Below, one piece after another: positions 6,542 to 12,329 of a stretch of 12,329 nt of DNA. Every line of letters starts with the position of its first letter. The first letter of the stretch is position 1. Source of the DNA: Planctomycetota bacterium (GTDB lineage: Bacteria; Planctomycetota; PUPC01; JACPCR01). The stretch lies in contig JASLXP010000846.1 in NCBI GenBank assembly GCA_030740295.1, positions 1 through 12,329 on the forward strand, in the 5' to 3' direction. Below the pieces are notes generated by a model. It searched no databases and was not told the DNA's origin. It worked only from the letters and a program-made list of their open reading frames with translations. The position numbers were made by a program, and so were the translations under genes.

Positions 6542-7414
6542 GTGAACCGCATCGAAGACAACCACGGCAAAACGAAGGCAGTCTGGATTCGCTGCGCACC
6601 CCTCGCAGCCTGCTGCTCGCTTGCGCTCGCGGCACTTCCGGCCGCGCCCAGGCCCTCCGATCCTTCGAATCCGGTTTGCCTGATCAAGACTTCATCGGGG
6701 GACGTGTATGTAGAGCTATTCAAGAGCGCCGCACCCAAAACCGTCGAGAACTTTATCGAGCTCGCCGAAGGCCGCCGTGAGTTCGTGGATCCGAATACAA
6801 ATGAAAAGGCCATCCGGCCCTTTTACGACGGCCTCGTCATCCATCGTGTGATCAAAGAATTCATGATTCAAGGCGGTTGCCCGGAGGGTACGGGAACCGG
6901 CGGGCCGGGTTACTATTTCGAGGACGAAATCAATGCGGTGTCACTCGGGCTTCACAAGCAAAAAGCCGTCAATCGAAAGGGCCCGCACAAGTGGCTCATC
7001 ATCCGCAGCAAACGTGAGTTCAATGAGAAACTGGTGAAGCCCTTTCTGTCCAAAATGGATATCAACACACAAGAAGAGCTCGAAGCCCGCGAAAAGGAGG
7101 TCGTCCGCAAAGTCAAGAAGCTCACATTGAAAGACGTTTATGAGCTCATGGGCTACGAGTACCGGGATAACCTTGAATCGCTTAAACCGAAAAAGGGCGT
7201 TCTGGCCATGGCCAACTCCGGGCCCAATTCGAACGGCTCACAGTTCTTCATCAATCTCAAAGACACCCCCTGGCTGACAGGCAGGCACACAGTATTCGGC
7301 AAAGTGATCCAGGGGATGGATGTGGTCGAGACTATTGGCGACGTGGAAGTCGACAAGCTCATGAGACCAGTCGCCCCCATTCGAATTATTTCGATCCGGC
7401 GGGTGAAGCCATAG
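6542..7414 (+). CDS. Exported cyclophilin-type peptidyl-prolyl isomerase with internal insert
   Basis: This 290-residue protein catalyses cis-trans isomerisation of X-Pro bonds, probably in the periplasm. A signal-peptide-like N-terminus (charged to residue 17, hydrophobic about 18-35, AA-P-R after it) is followed by a cyclophilin domain (about 44-288). The active-site residues are present: R102 (HRVIKEF), F107, Q110 (IQGG), A224/N225 (AMANSGPNSNGSQFF), Q234, F236, W244 and H249. Between the FEDE loop (126-129) and residue 217 there is an extra segment of roughly 80 residues, rich in Lys and Glu and probably helical, which ordinary cyclophilins lack. The GTG at 6542 was chosen because it gives a normal signal peptide and lies 4 bp after the hydrolase stop. 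In-frame ATGs at 6506 and 6509 would overlap the hydrolase. It converges on the sulfatase gene. Confidence 0.87.
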   Translation: MNRIEDNHGKTKAVWIRCAPLAACCSLALAALPAAPRPSDPSNPVCLIKTSSGDVYVELFKSAAPKTVENFIELAEGRREFVDPNTNEKAIRPFYDGLVIHRVIKEFMIQGGCPEGTGTGGPGYYFEDEINAVSLGLHKQKAVNRKGPHKWLIIRSKREFNEKLVKPFLSKMDINTQEELEAREKEVVRKVKKLTLKDVYELMGYEYRDNLESLKPKKGVLAMANSGPNSNGSQFFINLKDTPWLTGRHTVFGKVIQGMDVVETIGDVEVDKLMRPVAPIRIISIRRVKP

Positions 7415-7436
7415 GGACGCCCTGGGGTCGCCGCCA

Positions 7437-8876
7437 TCACAGAAACGGATAAGTCTTATCCGGTTCGTAGCCCGGCATCAGGTATTTATGTTCTTTGCCG
7501 CTGATGAGCTTTTCGCCGTCCGTAAAGCCCTCGGGGCGATCTTTGAGAGTTGCGATCATCCGGTTCCGCCAGGGATGCAAGAGTGAATCTGCATCTTCCG
7601 TCAGCGCGAGGTCCCGGCATTCGTCGGGGTCTTCTTCCAGGTTGAACAGATGCTCGCGGCCAGTCTGGGTGTACCAGATGTACTTGTGCTTTCCGTCGGT
7701 GATGTATTGGTTGCCCTGATCGTTGGCGTAGCAGCCGGAGTGTTCACCGTGCAGGACTTCACGAACCGAGCTCGCTTCGCCGCGCATGATCGGCAGCAGG
7801 CTTTTACCAGTGCAAGTTTCGGGAATGTCTACACCTGCCGCGTCGAGGAAAGTCGGCATGATATCCTGGATGCCGACGGGCGAATCACACTGAACTTCAC
7901 TCGGCAGCCCCCAGCTTCTCGGTGCCCGTGCGATAAACGGAACACGTGCCGAGGCTTCGTACGGCCAGGTCTTGCGGAAGAGATTGTGGTCGCCAAGCAT
8001 CTCGCCGTGATCGGAGGTGAAAAGGATCAGGCAGTCATTCAGAGCGCGTGACGCGTACTGGTAGAGACGTCCGATCTGTTCATCAATGAAATTGATCATG
8101 CCGTAGTAGGCCGCGCGCGAGCACTGCATGTCATGCTTGTCGAGGCATATCTCGGACGCGTTCGGATCGAGGCCCTTCTGAGGGCCGTCGAACTCCGGGG
8201 CCCAGTCACCGACCACCGGGTCTGGCAACTCTCGATCAATGTAACGATCGTAATAGACACTCGGTGGCGTCAGCGGCGGATGCGGATCGATCATGGATAT
8301 GTTCAGGAAGAACGGCGCCGAAGGATCGCGCTTCTTCAAGAAACCCATGGCGCGGTCGATACACCAGAACGTATGCATCTGTTCCTCCGGCAAATGATGG
8401 GGACGGCCCACCCACCCATTGGAAGCGATCCCGTGCGCCATGCCGGGATCAACGTCCATTCGGCCGTGCTGTTTCTGAAGCCACTCCACGTATTCGTTGT
8501 CTTTGCCACGGGTCGCATCCGCGAGCTGCATGTGTTCGAAGCCGAAACGCTTGTGCAACGGCTGCAGATGGAGCTTGCCGATCATCTCAGTCTGATAACC
8601 GGCCTTCGTCAGCTCACCGGCAAGGGTATGCGCGGGATACCATTCGGCGCCCCCGTAGCCGACCATACCGTTTGCGGCGGGGGCCGTCCCGGTCATGAGA
8701 CAGCGCCGGGCTGGAATGCAACTCGGGCATTCAGAGTAGCCGCGACGAAAGTGTGTGCCGGTACGCGCGATCCAATCGAGATTGGGTGTCTGCAGGGCAG
8801 TATGGCCTTCGATGCCAAGGCAATCTCCGCGCTGCTGATCGGTCATGATGAGGATGATGTTGGGCCGGTCAGGCAT
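7437..8876 (-). CDS. Type I (formylglycine) sulfatase
   Basis: The 479-residue product belongs to the arylsulfatase/alkaline-phosphatase superfamily and should hydrolyse a sulfate ester. The activation motif is SCIPARRCLMTG, with Cys53 as the residue converted to formylglycine and Arg57 in the CxPxR pattern. Further active-site marks are TDQQR at 12-16 (metal aspartate D12), GKLHL (K101, H103), DPHPP (H199), FTSDHGEMLGDH (metal D289 and H290), and K302. The second aspartate of the usual DD pair is Gln13, as in the TDQQR-type sulfatases. No signal peptide is visible, so it may act in the cytoplasm or the true start may be missed, although no in-frame upstream extension is evident. The ATG lacks a Shine-Dalgarno sequence (CCTTCTCCCC precedes it). 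The substrate cannot be told, and no formylglycine-generating or anSME gene is in the window. Confidence 0.9.
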   Translation of the reverse strand: MPDRPNIILIMTDQQRGDCLGIEGHTALQTPNLDWIARTGTHFRRGYSECPSCIPARRCLMTGTAPAANGMVGYGGAEWYPAHTLAGELTKAGYQTEMIGKLHLQPLHKRFGFEHMQLADATRGKDNEYVEWLQKQHGRMDVDPGMAHGIASNGWVGRPHHLPEEQMHTFWCIDRAMGFLKKRDPSAPFFLNISMIDPHPPLTPPSVYYDRYIDRELPDPVVGDWAPEFDGPQKGLDPNASEICLDKHDMQCSRAAYYGMINFIDEQIGRLYQYASRALNDCLILFTSDHGEMLGDHNLFRKTWPYEASARVPFIARAPRSWGLPSEVQCDSPVGIQDIMPTFLDAAGVDIPETCTGKSLLPIMRGEASSVREVLHGEHSGCYANDQGNQYITDGKHKYIWYTQTGREHLFNLEEDPDECRDLALTEDADSLLHPWRNRMIATLKDRPEGFTDGEKLISGKEHKYLMPGYEPDKTYPFL

Positions 8877-8885
8877 GGGGAGAAG

Positions 8886-8906
8886 GGTTGATGGTTAATG
8901 GTTGAT
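8886..8906. repeat. Three 7-bp tandem units upstream of the sulfatase
   Basis: GGTTGAT, GGTTAAT and GGTTGAT follow one another without gaps, starting 10 bases upstream of the sulfatase start codon. The units differ by one or two bases from the GGTGAAT units at 3936-3979, which points to one dispersed family. Confidence 0.65.
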
Positions 8907-9156
8907 GGGAAGACGAGGGAATGGTGGGGGAACAGGGGCAGAGATTCGGCAGGACAGTGTCTTCGTCTCCTACCTCTTTATCTGTGCCAGGATTGACTCA
9001 TCCTTGATTCTATCGTCGTTGGCCAGGAGCAGGATCTTGCTGAACCTGGATGCTGACAGCCATGGTCGCCTCCTCGGGTTGGAGGTTCTCTGCTGGATCC
9101 GAGGAAAACTAACCCGATTGGGCCTTTGCTCGGCAATACTCACAGACCCGGCCTCA

Positions 9157-9176
9157 GACGGGCGAAGATGCCCATC
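9157..9176 (-). terminator. Hairpin directly after the kinase stop codon
   Basis: On the minus strand, GATGGGC and GCCCGTC (one G-U pair) form a 7-bp stem with a 6-base loop ATCTTC, beginning with the first base after the TAG. The G-U pair is stable only in the minus-strand RNA, which suits a role at the end of the kinase transcript. It lacks a U-run, so it may be an RNA-stabilising or REP-like element rather than a classical terminator. Confidence 0.45.
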
Positions 9177-12074
9177 CTACATTGCCGTGACATTGTCGAG
9201 ATAGACTTCGCCATCCGGGTCATTCACTGAGAAGACCAGCACGAGGTGATTGATGGCATTGATGCCTTGTATCTTTCCACTGTATCTCCATCCGGTGGCC
9301 GCTGATTTGAAATTACTGGACTGCAGCTTGAACGAACAGCTGCGGGAAGAACGGGGCCGGATGGAATCCATCGGGCACTCATAGTATGAGCGGGCGCCGC
9401 CACCTCCGACACTCGTCATGACGGCCAGGCTCACTCGTATCTTTTGTGGCGATGGATTGATGACCTTCACGTAGAACCGTTGCTTCCTGGAAAAATCAAA
9501 TGCCTTCTGGACACCGACGTACATCTTGGTGCGAAGGTCGCCGTAGTTGATTTTGACCACATTGTTGAGATCTTCGGCTCCCTTGAGGCCGGTCACCCGA
9601 ATCGTCCCCTGGTGGGGTTGCGATTTGTCATCCCAATGAAAAATCTGCCAGATGCCGGAACCTTCTAGCCCGTCTTTGGAACCGCCACGATCTATCACCT
9701 CACGCTTTCTGGGTTTCCTCTTCTTCGCCGCGGCCAACAGCATCTTTGATGATTCAGATTTCATCTTCTCAATCTCCGCGGCCGCCTGTTTGAATCGCTT
9801 GGTATCCCCAAAAGTGTCACTGGCCTTGTCGGCTATGCCAAGAACCTCGTCCCACTGCTTCAGGCGAAACCTGCCCCGAATCCTGTTGAGAGCGATAAGC
9901 GCGCGCATCTCCTGCTCGCTTTGGCCAAGGTATTCGAGCTTTTCGAGTGCGAGGGCCACATCTTTTCCCTCCGCCTGCGCTTCCTCGTAATACTCCCTGG
10001 ATTTTCTCAGGTCATCTTCCGCGAAGTAAAAAGCGCCGAGGATCAGATTCTTGTCCTCAGTGCGAGCCAGAGGCGCCCGGGCGAGACCGAGAATGAACTC
10101 CGATTTCACCCTGTTGCTGGCGAGATTGAGGGAGAATTGCGCACCACCACCCACGAGCTCGATAACTCTGTTTTCCACCTTCTTGACCGACATCGTTGTG
10201 TTGGCGTAGGAAAGAGAACGTTTGTCTCTAGCGCCTTCTTCAGCCAGGTCCATCATCTGGTTCAGGTGATGGACATAATCCAGTTCAGCCTCCAGCGCGG
10301 CTTTGAGCAGAGCATATTCCTCATTGGCCAGCGCGAGCGAGACGGACCTGGCGTACTCGGCATACTTTCGCCCCTTCAATTGAATCCTGGCCCCACCAAA
10401 AAACTTCTTGTAGAGCCTGGTTTTTTCAGCGAGGAGTTTCTGTTTGATCTCATCTTCCTTGTCGAGGATGCCCGTGAGGAGATTCTGAATCTCCATCTGG
10501 TAATCGTCCGGGAAATTATGCAACGCCTCACTGAGGATAGCTTTCGCCTCATCGACTCTTGCAGCCTCCAGGAGCGCTTCGGATTTCTTTTGGATCTCGG
10601 CCAGGGATTGAGAGACGCCAGCATCGCAGCGTTCACTCAGTCCCTGAAATTTCTCTTCCCAGATATCAAATTGATACTTTTCAGGGAATGCCGCGATGGC
10701 ATCCAAGGCGTCCCTGTAAGCTCCGAGTGCCATATACCCCATAATTTCCTTTTCGTGCGCGAGGTATACGTGCCTGGCATCCCCTTGGATGGCGTCAATC
10801 GCTTTCTGCGCGGCGGCCGCCTCGCGAGTGCCTTTGAATTGGAGGACCTGCTCAAACAGATTCAGGATGGTGCCGAGTTCTTCCGGATTATCGAGCGCGT
10901 AGCCCTGAGCCGCCTCGAGCGCATTCTTGGATGTGACTTTCGGGGCCTGAGTCACAGGGGATGGCGGCTCGACTTTCTTGGGGACGGACGTGGTGGCAAC
11001 CGTGGTCCGGGCCCGAGTCACCTTGGGGGGCCCGGGATCGCTGCCCACCATGTAGTAGGCAACTACGCCGCCGACGACCATCGCTGACACGACTCCTGCC
11101 ACCATGTACCCGGCGCTGGAGTTCTGGCTTCGCACGGAAGCTGCACGGGCACGTGGAGAGGCGGTCGGTCTGCTGATATTGATGCTTTTGGGCAGGCCCC
11201 GTCCGGCATGTTGCGGATCTTTTCCTGCCTTGACCAACTCGAGATCTTCGACCATCTCTTCGGCCGTTTGATAACGATCGTCCGGCTTCTTCTCACACAT
11301 TTTCTGGAGTACTCGCCAGACGCCATCCGAGATTCCATCTTTGTCCTCAGGCTCGGGTAGAGGATCATTCAGGTGCATGGAGGTGATGATGGCCACCGTC
11401 TCGCCATCGAAGGCCGGTTTGCCCACCAGCATGTGGTAGAACGTCATCCCGAGCGAATAAATGTCGGTGCGGGGATCAATGCTGAGGTCACCCTTGATCT
11501 GTTCGGGAGAGGCATACTGGGGTGTTCCGAGCATCTTGCCGGCTTGAGTGATCAAAGCGCTCTCATCATCAGTCGCCTTTGCAAGGCCGAGGTCGGTCAG
11601 CTTCACGGTGCCGTCAGTGGCAATCATGATGTTGTCGGGCTTGATGTCGCGATGGATGATGTGCTTGGTTGCCGCGTGGGCCAGGCCACTGCCGCACTGC
11701 ATGGCAATGTCGATGGCCTGTGATTCCTCCATCGGGCCCTGTTTCAAGTATTTCGTGACTGTGTCTCCATCCACAAACTCCATGGTGAAATAGTAGTATT
11801 TGCCTTCCTGCCCCACATCGAGCGCGCCGACAATATTGGGATGTGTCAGCGCAGCCGCGGACCGGGCCTCACGCATAAAACGGTCGACGTAGTTCTTATT
11901 ATCTACGAATTGCTGTGACAGGACTTTCAATGCCACCGTGCGCCCAAGGTTTGCATCTTCGGCCTTGTAAACGGATCCCATGCCCCCCTGGCCGAGCTTG
12001 GACATGAGTTTGTACTTGCCGAGTTTCTTGACTTTCTGAGCTTTTGTTTGCTCGCCAGGTGCACCCGCTCCCAT
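9177..12074 (-). CDS. Transmembrane Ser/Thr protein kinase with extracytoplasmic helical and beta-sandwich regions
   Basis: This 965-residue receptor-like kinase has a cytoplasmic protein kinase domain at about residues 21-285. The glycine loop is LGQGGMGSVYKA (27-38), with catalytic Lys50, alpha-C Glu69, HRDIKPDN (141-148), DLG in place of DFG (161-163), and a GTPQYASPEQ activation segment (183-192). A linker rich in Arg, Ser and Pro precedes one membrane helix at about 322-344. The rest should lie outside the cytoplasm: a Pro/Thr-rich stretch (347-382), a long helical region (about 383-780) resembling TPR-like repeats, then a basic stretch. A C-terminal beta-rich domain (about 805-965) ends in EVYLDNVTA, like carbohydrate-binding jelly rolls. 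Signal and targets are unknown. The ATG at 12074 has AAAGGA with 9 bases to GGA. The family is common in Planctomycetes and relatives. Confidence 0.9.
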   Translation of the reverse strand: MGAGAPGEQTKAQKVKKLGKYKLMSKLGQGGMGSVYKAEDANLGRTVALKVLSQQFVDNKNYVDRFMREARSAAALTHPNIVGALDVGQEGKYYYFTMEFVDGDTVTKYLKQGPMEESQAIDIAMQCGSGLAHAATKHIIHRDIKPDNIMIATDGTVKLTDLGLAKATDDESALITQAGKMLGTPQYASPEQIKGDLSIDPRTDIYSLGMTFYHMLVGKPAFDGETVAIITSMHLNDPLPEPEDKDGISDGVWRVLQKMCEKKPDDRYQTAEEMVEDLELVKAGKDPQHAGRGLPKSINISRPTASPRARAASVRSQNSSAGYMVAGVVSAMVVGGVVAYYMVGSDPGPPKVTRARTTVATTSVPKKVEPPSPVTQAPKVTSKNALEAAQGYALDNPEELGTILNLFEQVLQFKGTREAAAAQKAIDAIQGDARHVYLAHEKEIMGYMALGAYRDALDAIAAFPEKYQFDIWEEKFQGLSERCDAGVSQSLAEIQKKSEALLEAARVDEAKAILSEALHNFPDDYQMEIQNLLTGILDKEDEIKQKLLAEKTRLYKKFFGGARIQLKGRKYAEYARSVSLALANEEYALLKAALEAELDYVHHLNQMMDLAEEGARDKRSLSYANTTMSVKKVENRVIELVGGGAQFSLNLASNRVKSEFILGLARAPLARTEDKNLILGAFYFAEDDLRKSREYYEEAQAEGKDVALALEKLEYLGQSEQEMRALIALNRIRGRFRLKQWDEVLGIADKASDTFGDTKRFKQAAAEIEKMKSESSKMLLAAAKKRKPRKREVIDRGGSKDGLEGSGIWQIFHWDDKSQPHQGTIRVTGLKGAEDLNNVVKINYGDLRTKMYVGVQKAFDFSRKQRFYVKVINPSPQKIRVSLAVMTSVGGGGARSYYECPMDSIRPRSSRSCSFKLQSSNFKSAATGWRYSGKIQGINAINHLVLVFSVNDPDGEVYLDNVTAM

Positions 12075-12083
12075 AATTCACAT

Positions 12084-12089
12084 TCCTTT
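12084..12089 (-). promoter_or_regulatory. Ribosome binding site of the kinase gene
   Basis: The minus strand reads AAAGGA, with the GGA ending 9 bases before the ATG. This fixes the kinase start and contrasts with the sulfatase and the Clp-like gene, which show none. Confidence 0.65.
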
Positions 12090-12133
12090 GATTACAGACT
12101 GTTTCTGTGACTCGTACCGCAAACAAACCTTTT

Positions 12134-12162
12134 AGTTTATGCGGGAGTCCAGTTTCCTTCAA
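12134..12162 (-). promoter_or_regulatory. Candidate sigma-70-type promoter of the kinase gene
   Basis: On the minus strand TTGAAG (12162-12157, 4 of 6 to the -35 consensus) is followed after exactly 17 bases by TAAACT (12139-12134, 4 of 6 to the -10 consensus). It lies between the zwf stop and the kinase start and would give a leader of about 50 bases. Chance matches of this quality occur, so this is tentative. Confidence 0.35.
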
Positions 12163-12194
12163 TGAATGGGTGCTGCCAACAAAGGGCGCGCGGG

Positions 12195-12329
12195 TCATCC
12201 GCCATTGTCGTCGATCGCCCGCCATGCCCTGCCATCCCTGGCTAAAAGGTCTTCCGCACTTTTCGGCCCCCAGGTTCCGGCCGTGTAGTTGGGGAAATCA
12301 CGGGCCGGCAGCGCACGCCAGACATCCAG
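12195..12329 (-). CDS. zwf: Glucose-6-phosphate 1-dehydrogenase, C-terminal fragment (runs off window)
   Basis: The last 44 codons plus TGA are present; the gene continues beyond the right edge. The enzyme oxidises glucose-6-phosphate to 6-phosphogluconolactone with NADP+ or NAD+, the entry to the pentose phosphate pathway. The segment [20 protein letters not shown] followed by DGRAWR matches the conserved C-terminal end of Zwf, where a Y-x-AG(S/T)WGP motif is followed by a terminal helix with ARDGRxW. Only this tail is seen, so the call rests on one short motif. The kinase gene starts 120 bp downstream on the same strand. No intrinsic terminator was seen between them, so read-through into the kinase is possible. 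Confidence 0.8.
   Translation of the reverse strand: MDVWRALPARDFPNYTAGTWGPKSAEDLLARDGRAWRAIDDNGG

Larger units (their letters stand above)
8877..9176. other. Gene-free stretch between sulfatase and kinase
   Basis: These 300 bases hold the 7-bp repeat beside the sulfatase, a hairpin beside the kinase stop, and about 200 bases between them with no supported gene. On the minus strand a stretch from about 9065 down to a TAG near 8979 reads like coding sequence (includes KILLLANDDRIKDESIL) but has no start codon in that frame. A good-looking GAGGAGG ribosome site near 9066-9072 leads only to a 17-codon frame. It may be a decayed gene fragment or chance. No sulfatase promoter was identified. Confidence 0.45.

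Noticed and set aside
7414..7437. Bidirectional terminator between the convergent cyclophilin and sulfatase genes
   Set aside because: The 22-bp gap has no convincing stem with T-runs on either side.
8133..8891. 252-codon plus-strand frame opposite the sulfatase
   Set aside because: Fully antisense to a sulfatase with all active-site motifs; its translation has no recognisable domain.
8902..9204. 100-codon plus-strand frame in the spacer
   Set aside because: It begins in repeat-like sequence, runs into the kinase 3' end on the opposite strand, has no ribosome site and no recognisable domain.
9921..11087. 388-codon plus-strand frame opposite the kinase
   Set aside because: Antisense to the kinase's extracytoplasmic region, which is continuous from a clear start to stop; no recognisable motif.
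11899..12225. 108-codon minus-strand frame overlapping the kinase start and zwf end
   Set aside because: It overlaps the kinase N-terminus and the conserved zwf C-terminus in a different frame; the zwf frame carries the family motif.

Overview
The window looks like a chromosomal segment of a moderately GC-rich, Gram-negative-type bacterium, most plausibly of the PVC superphylum (Planctomycetes, Lentisphaerae or a relative). This placement is inference. It rests on a very large membrane-spanning Ser/Thr kinase with a long extracytoplasmic part, a type I sulfatase, an exported cyclophilin with a long internal insert, and several genes without a Shine-Dalgarno sequence. No rRNA, tRNA, insertion sequence, phage gene or CRISPR array was found.

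Left block, + strand (138-3947): leuB (3-isopropylmalate dehydrogenase), argJ (ornithine/glutamate acetyltransferase) and an unusual 497-residue protein with two ClpC-type N-terminal domains plus a UVR motif but no ATPase. The spacing is tight: 25 bp between leuB and argJ, and a one-base stop/start overlap between argJ and the Clp-like gene, so this is probably one transcript.

Middle block, + strand (4033-7414): a class I glutamine-amidotransferase-fold hydrolase (PuuD/peptidase C26 type), a probably exported alpha/beta hydrolase related to acetyl-xylan-esterase/dienelactone-hydrolase proteins, and an exported cyclophilin. The last two are nearly contiguous (4 bp).

Right block, - strand: a sulfatase (7437-8876) convergent with the cyclophilin, a 300-bp gene-free stretch with repeats and a hairpin, a 965-residue receptor-like Ser/Thr kinase (9177-12074), and at the edge the last 44 codons of glucose-6-phosphate dehydrogenase (zwf, 12195-12329).

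Three intergenic places (14-55, 3903-4013, 8886-8906) carry short degenerate repeats with 7-bp periodicity. One of them has run into the 3' end of the Clp-like gene and encodes its last 14 residues as two 7-residue repeats.

The candidate for an undescribed system is the ATPase-less double Clp-N/UVR protein coupled to argJ. In Firmicutes the ClpC N-domain reads phosphoarginine and a UVR protein (McsA) activates the arginine kinase McsB. A stand-alone protein joining both module types, made with an arginine-biosynthesis enzyme, could be an adaptor or reader in protein quality control. That is a hypothesis, not something the sequence proves.
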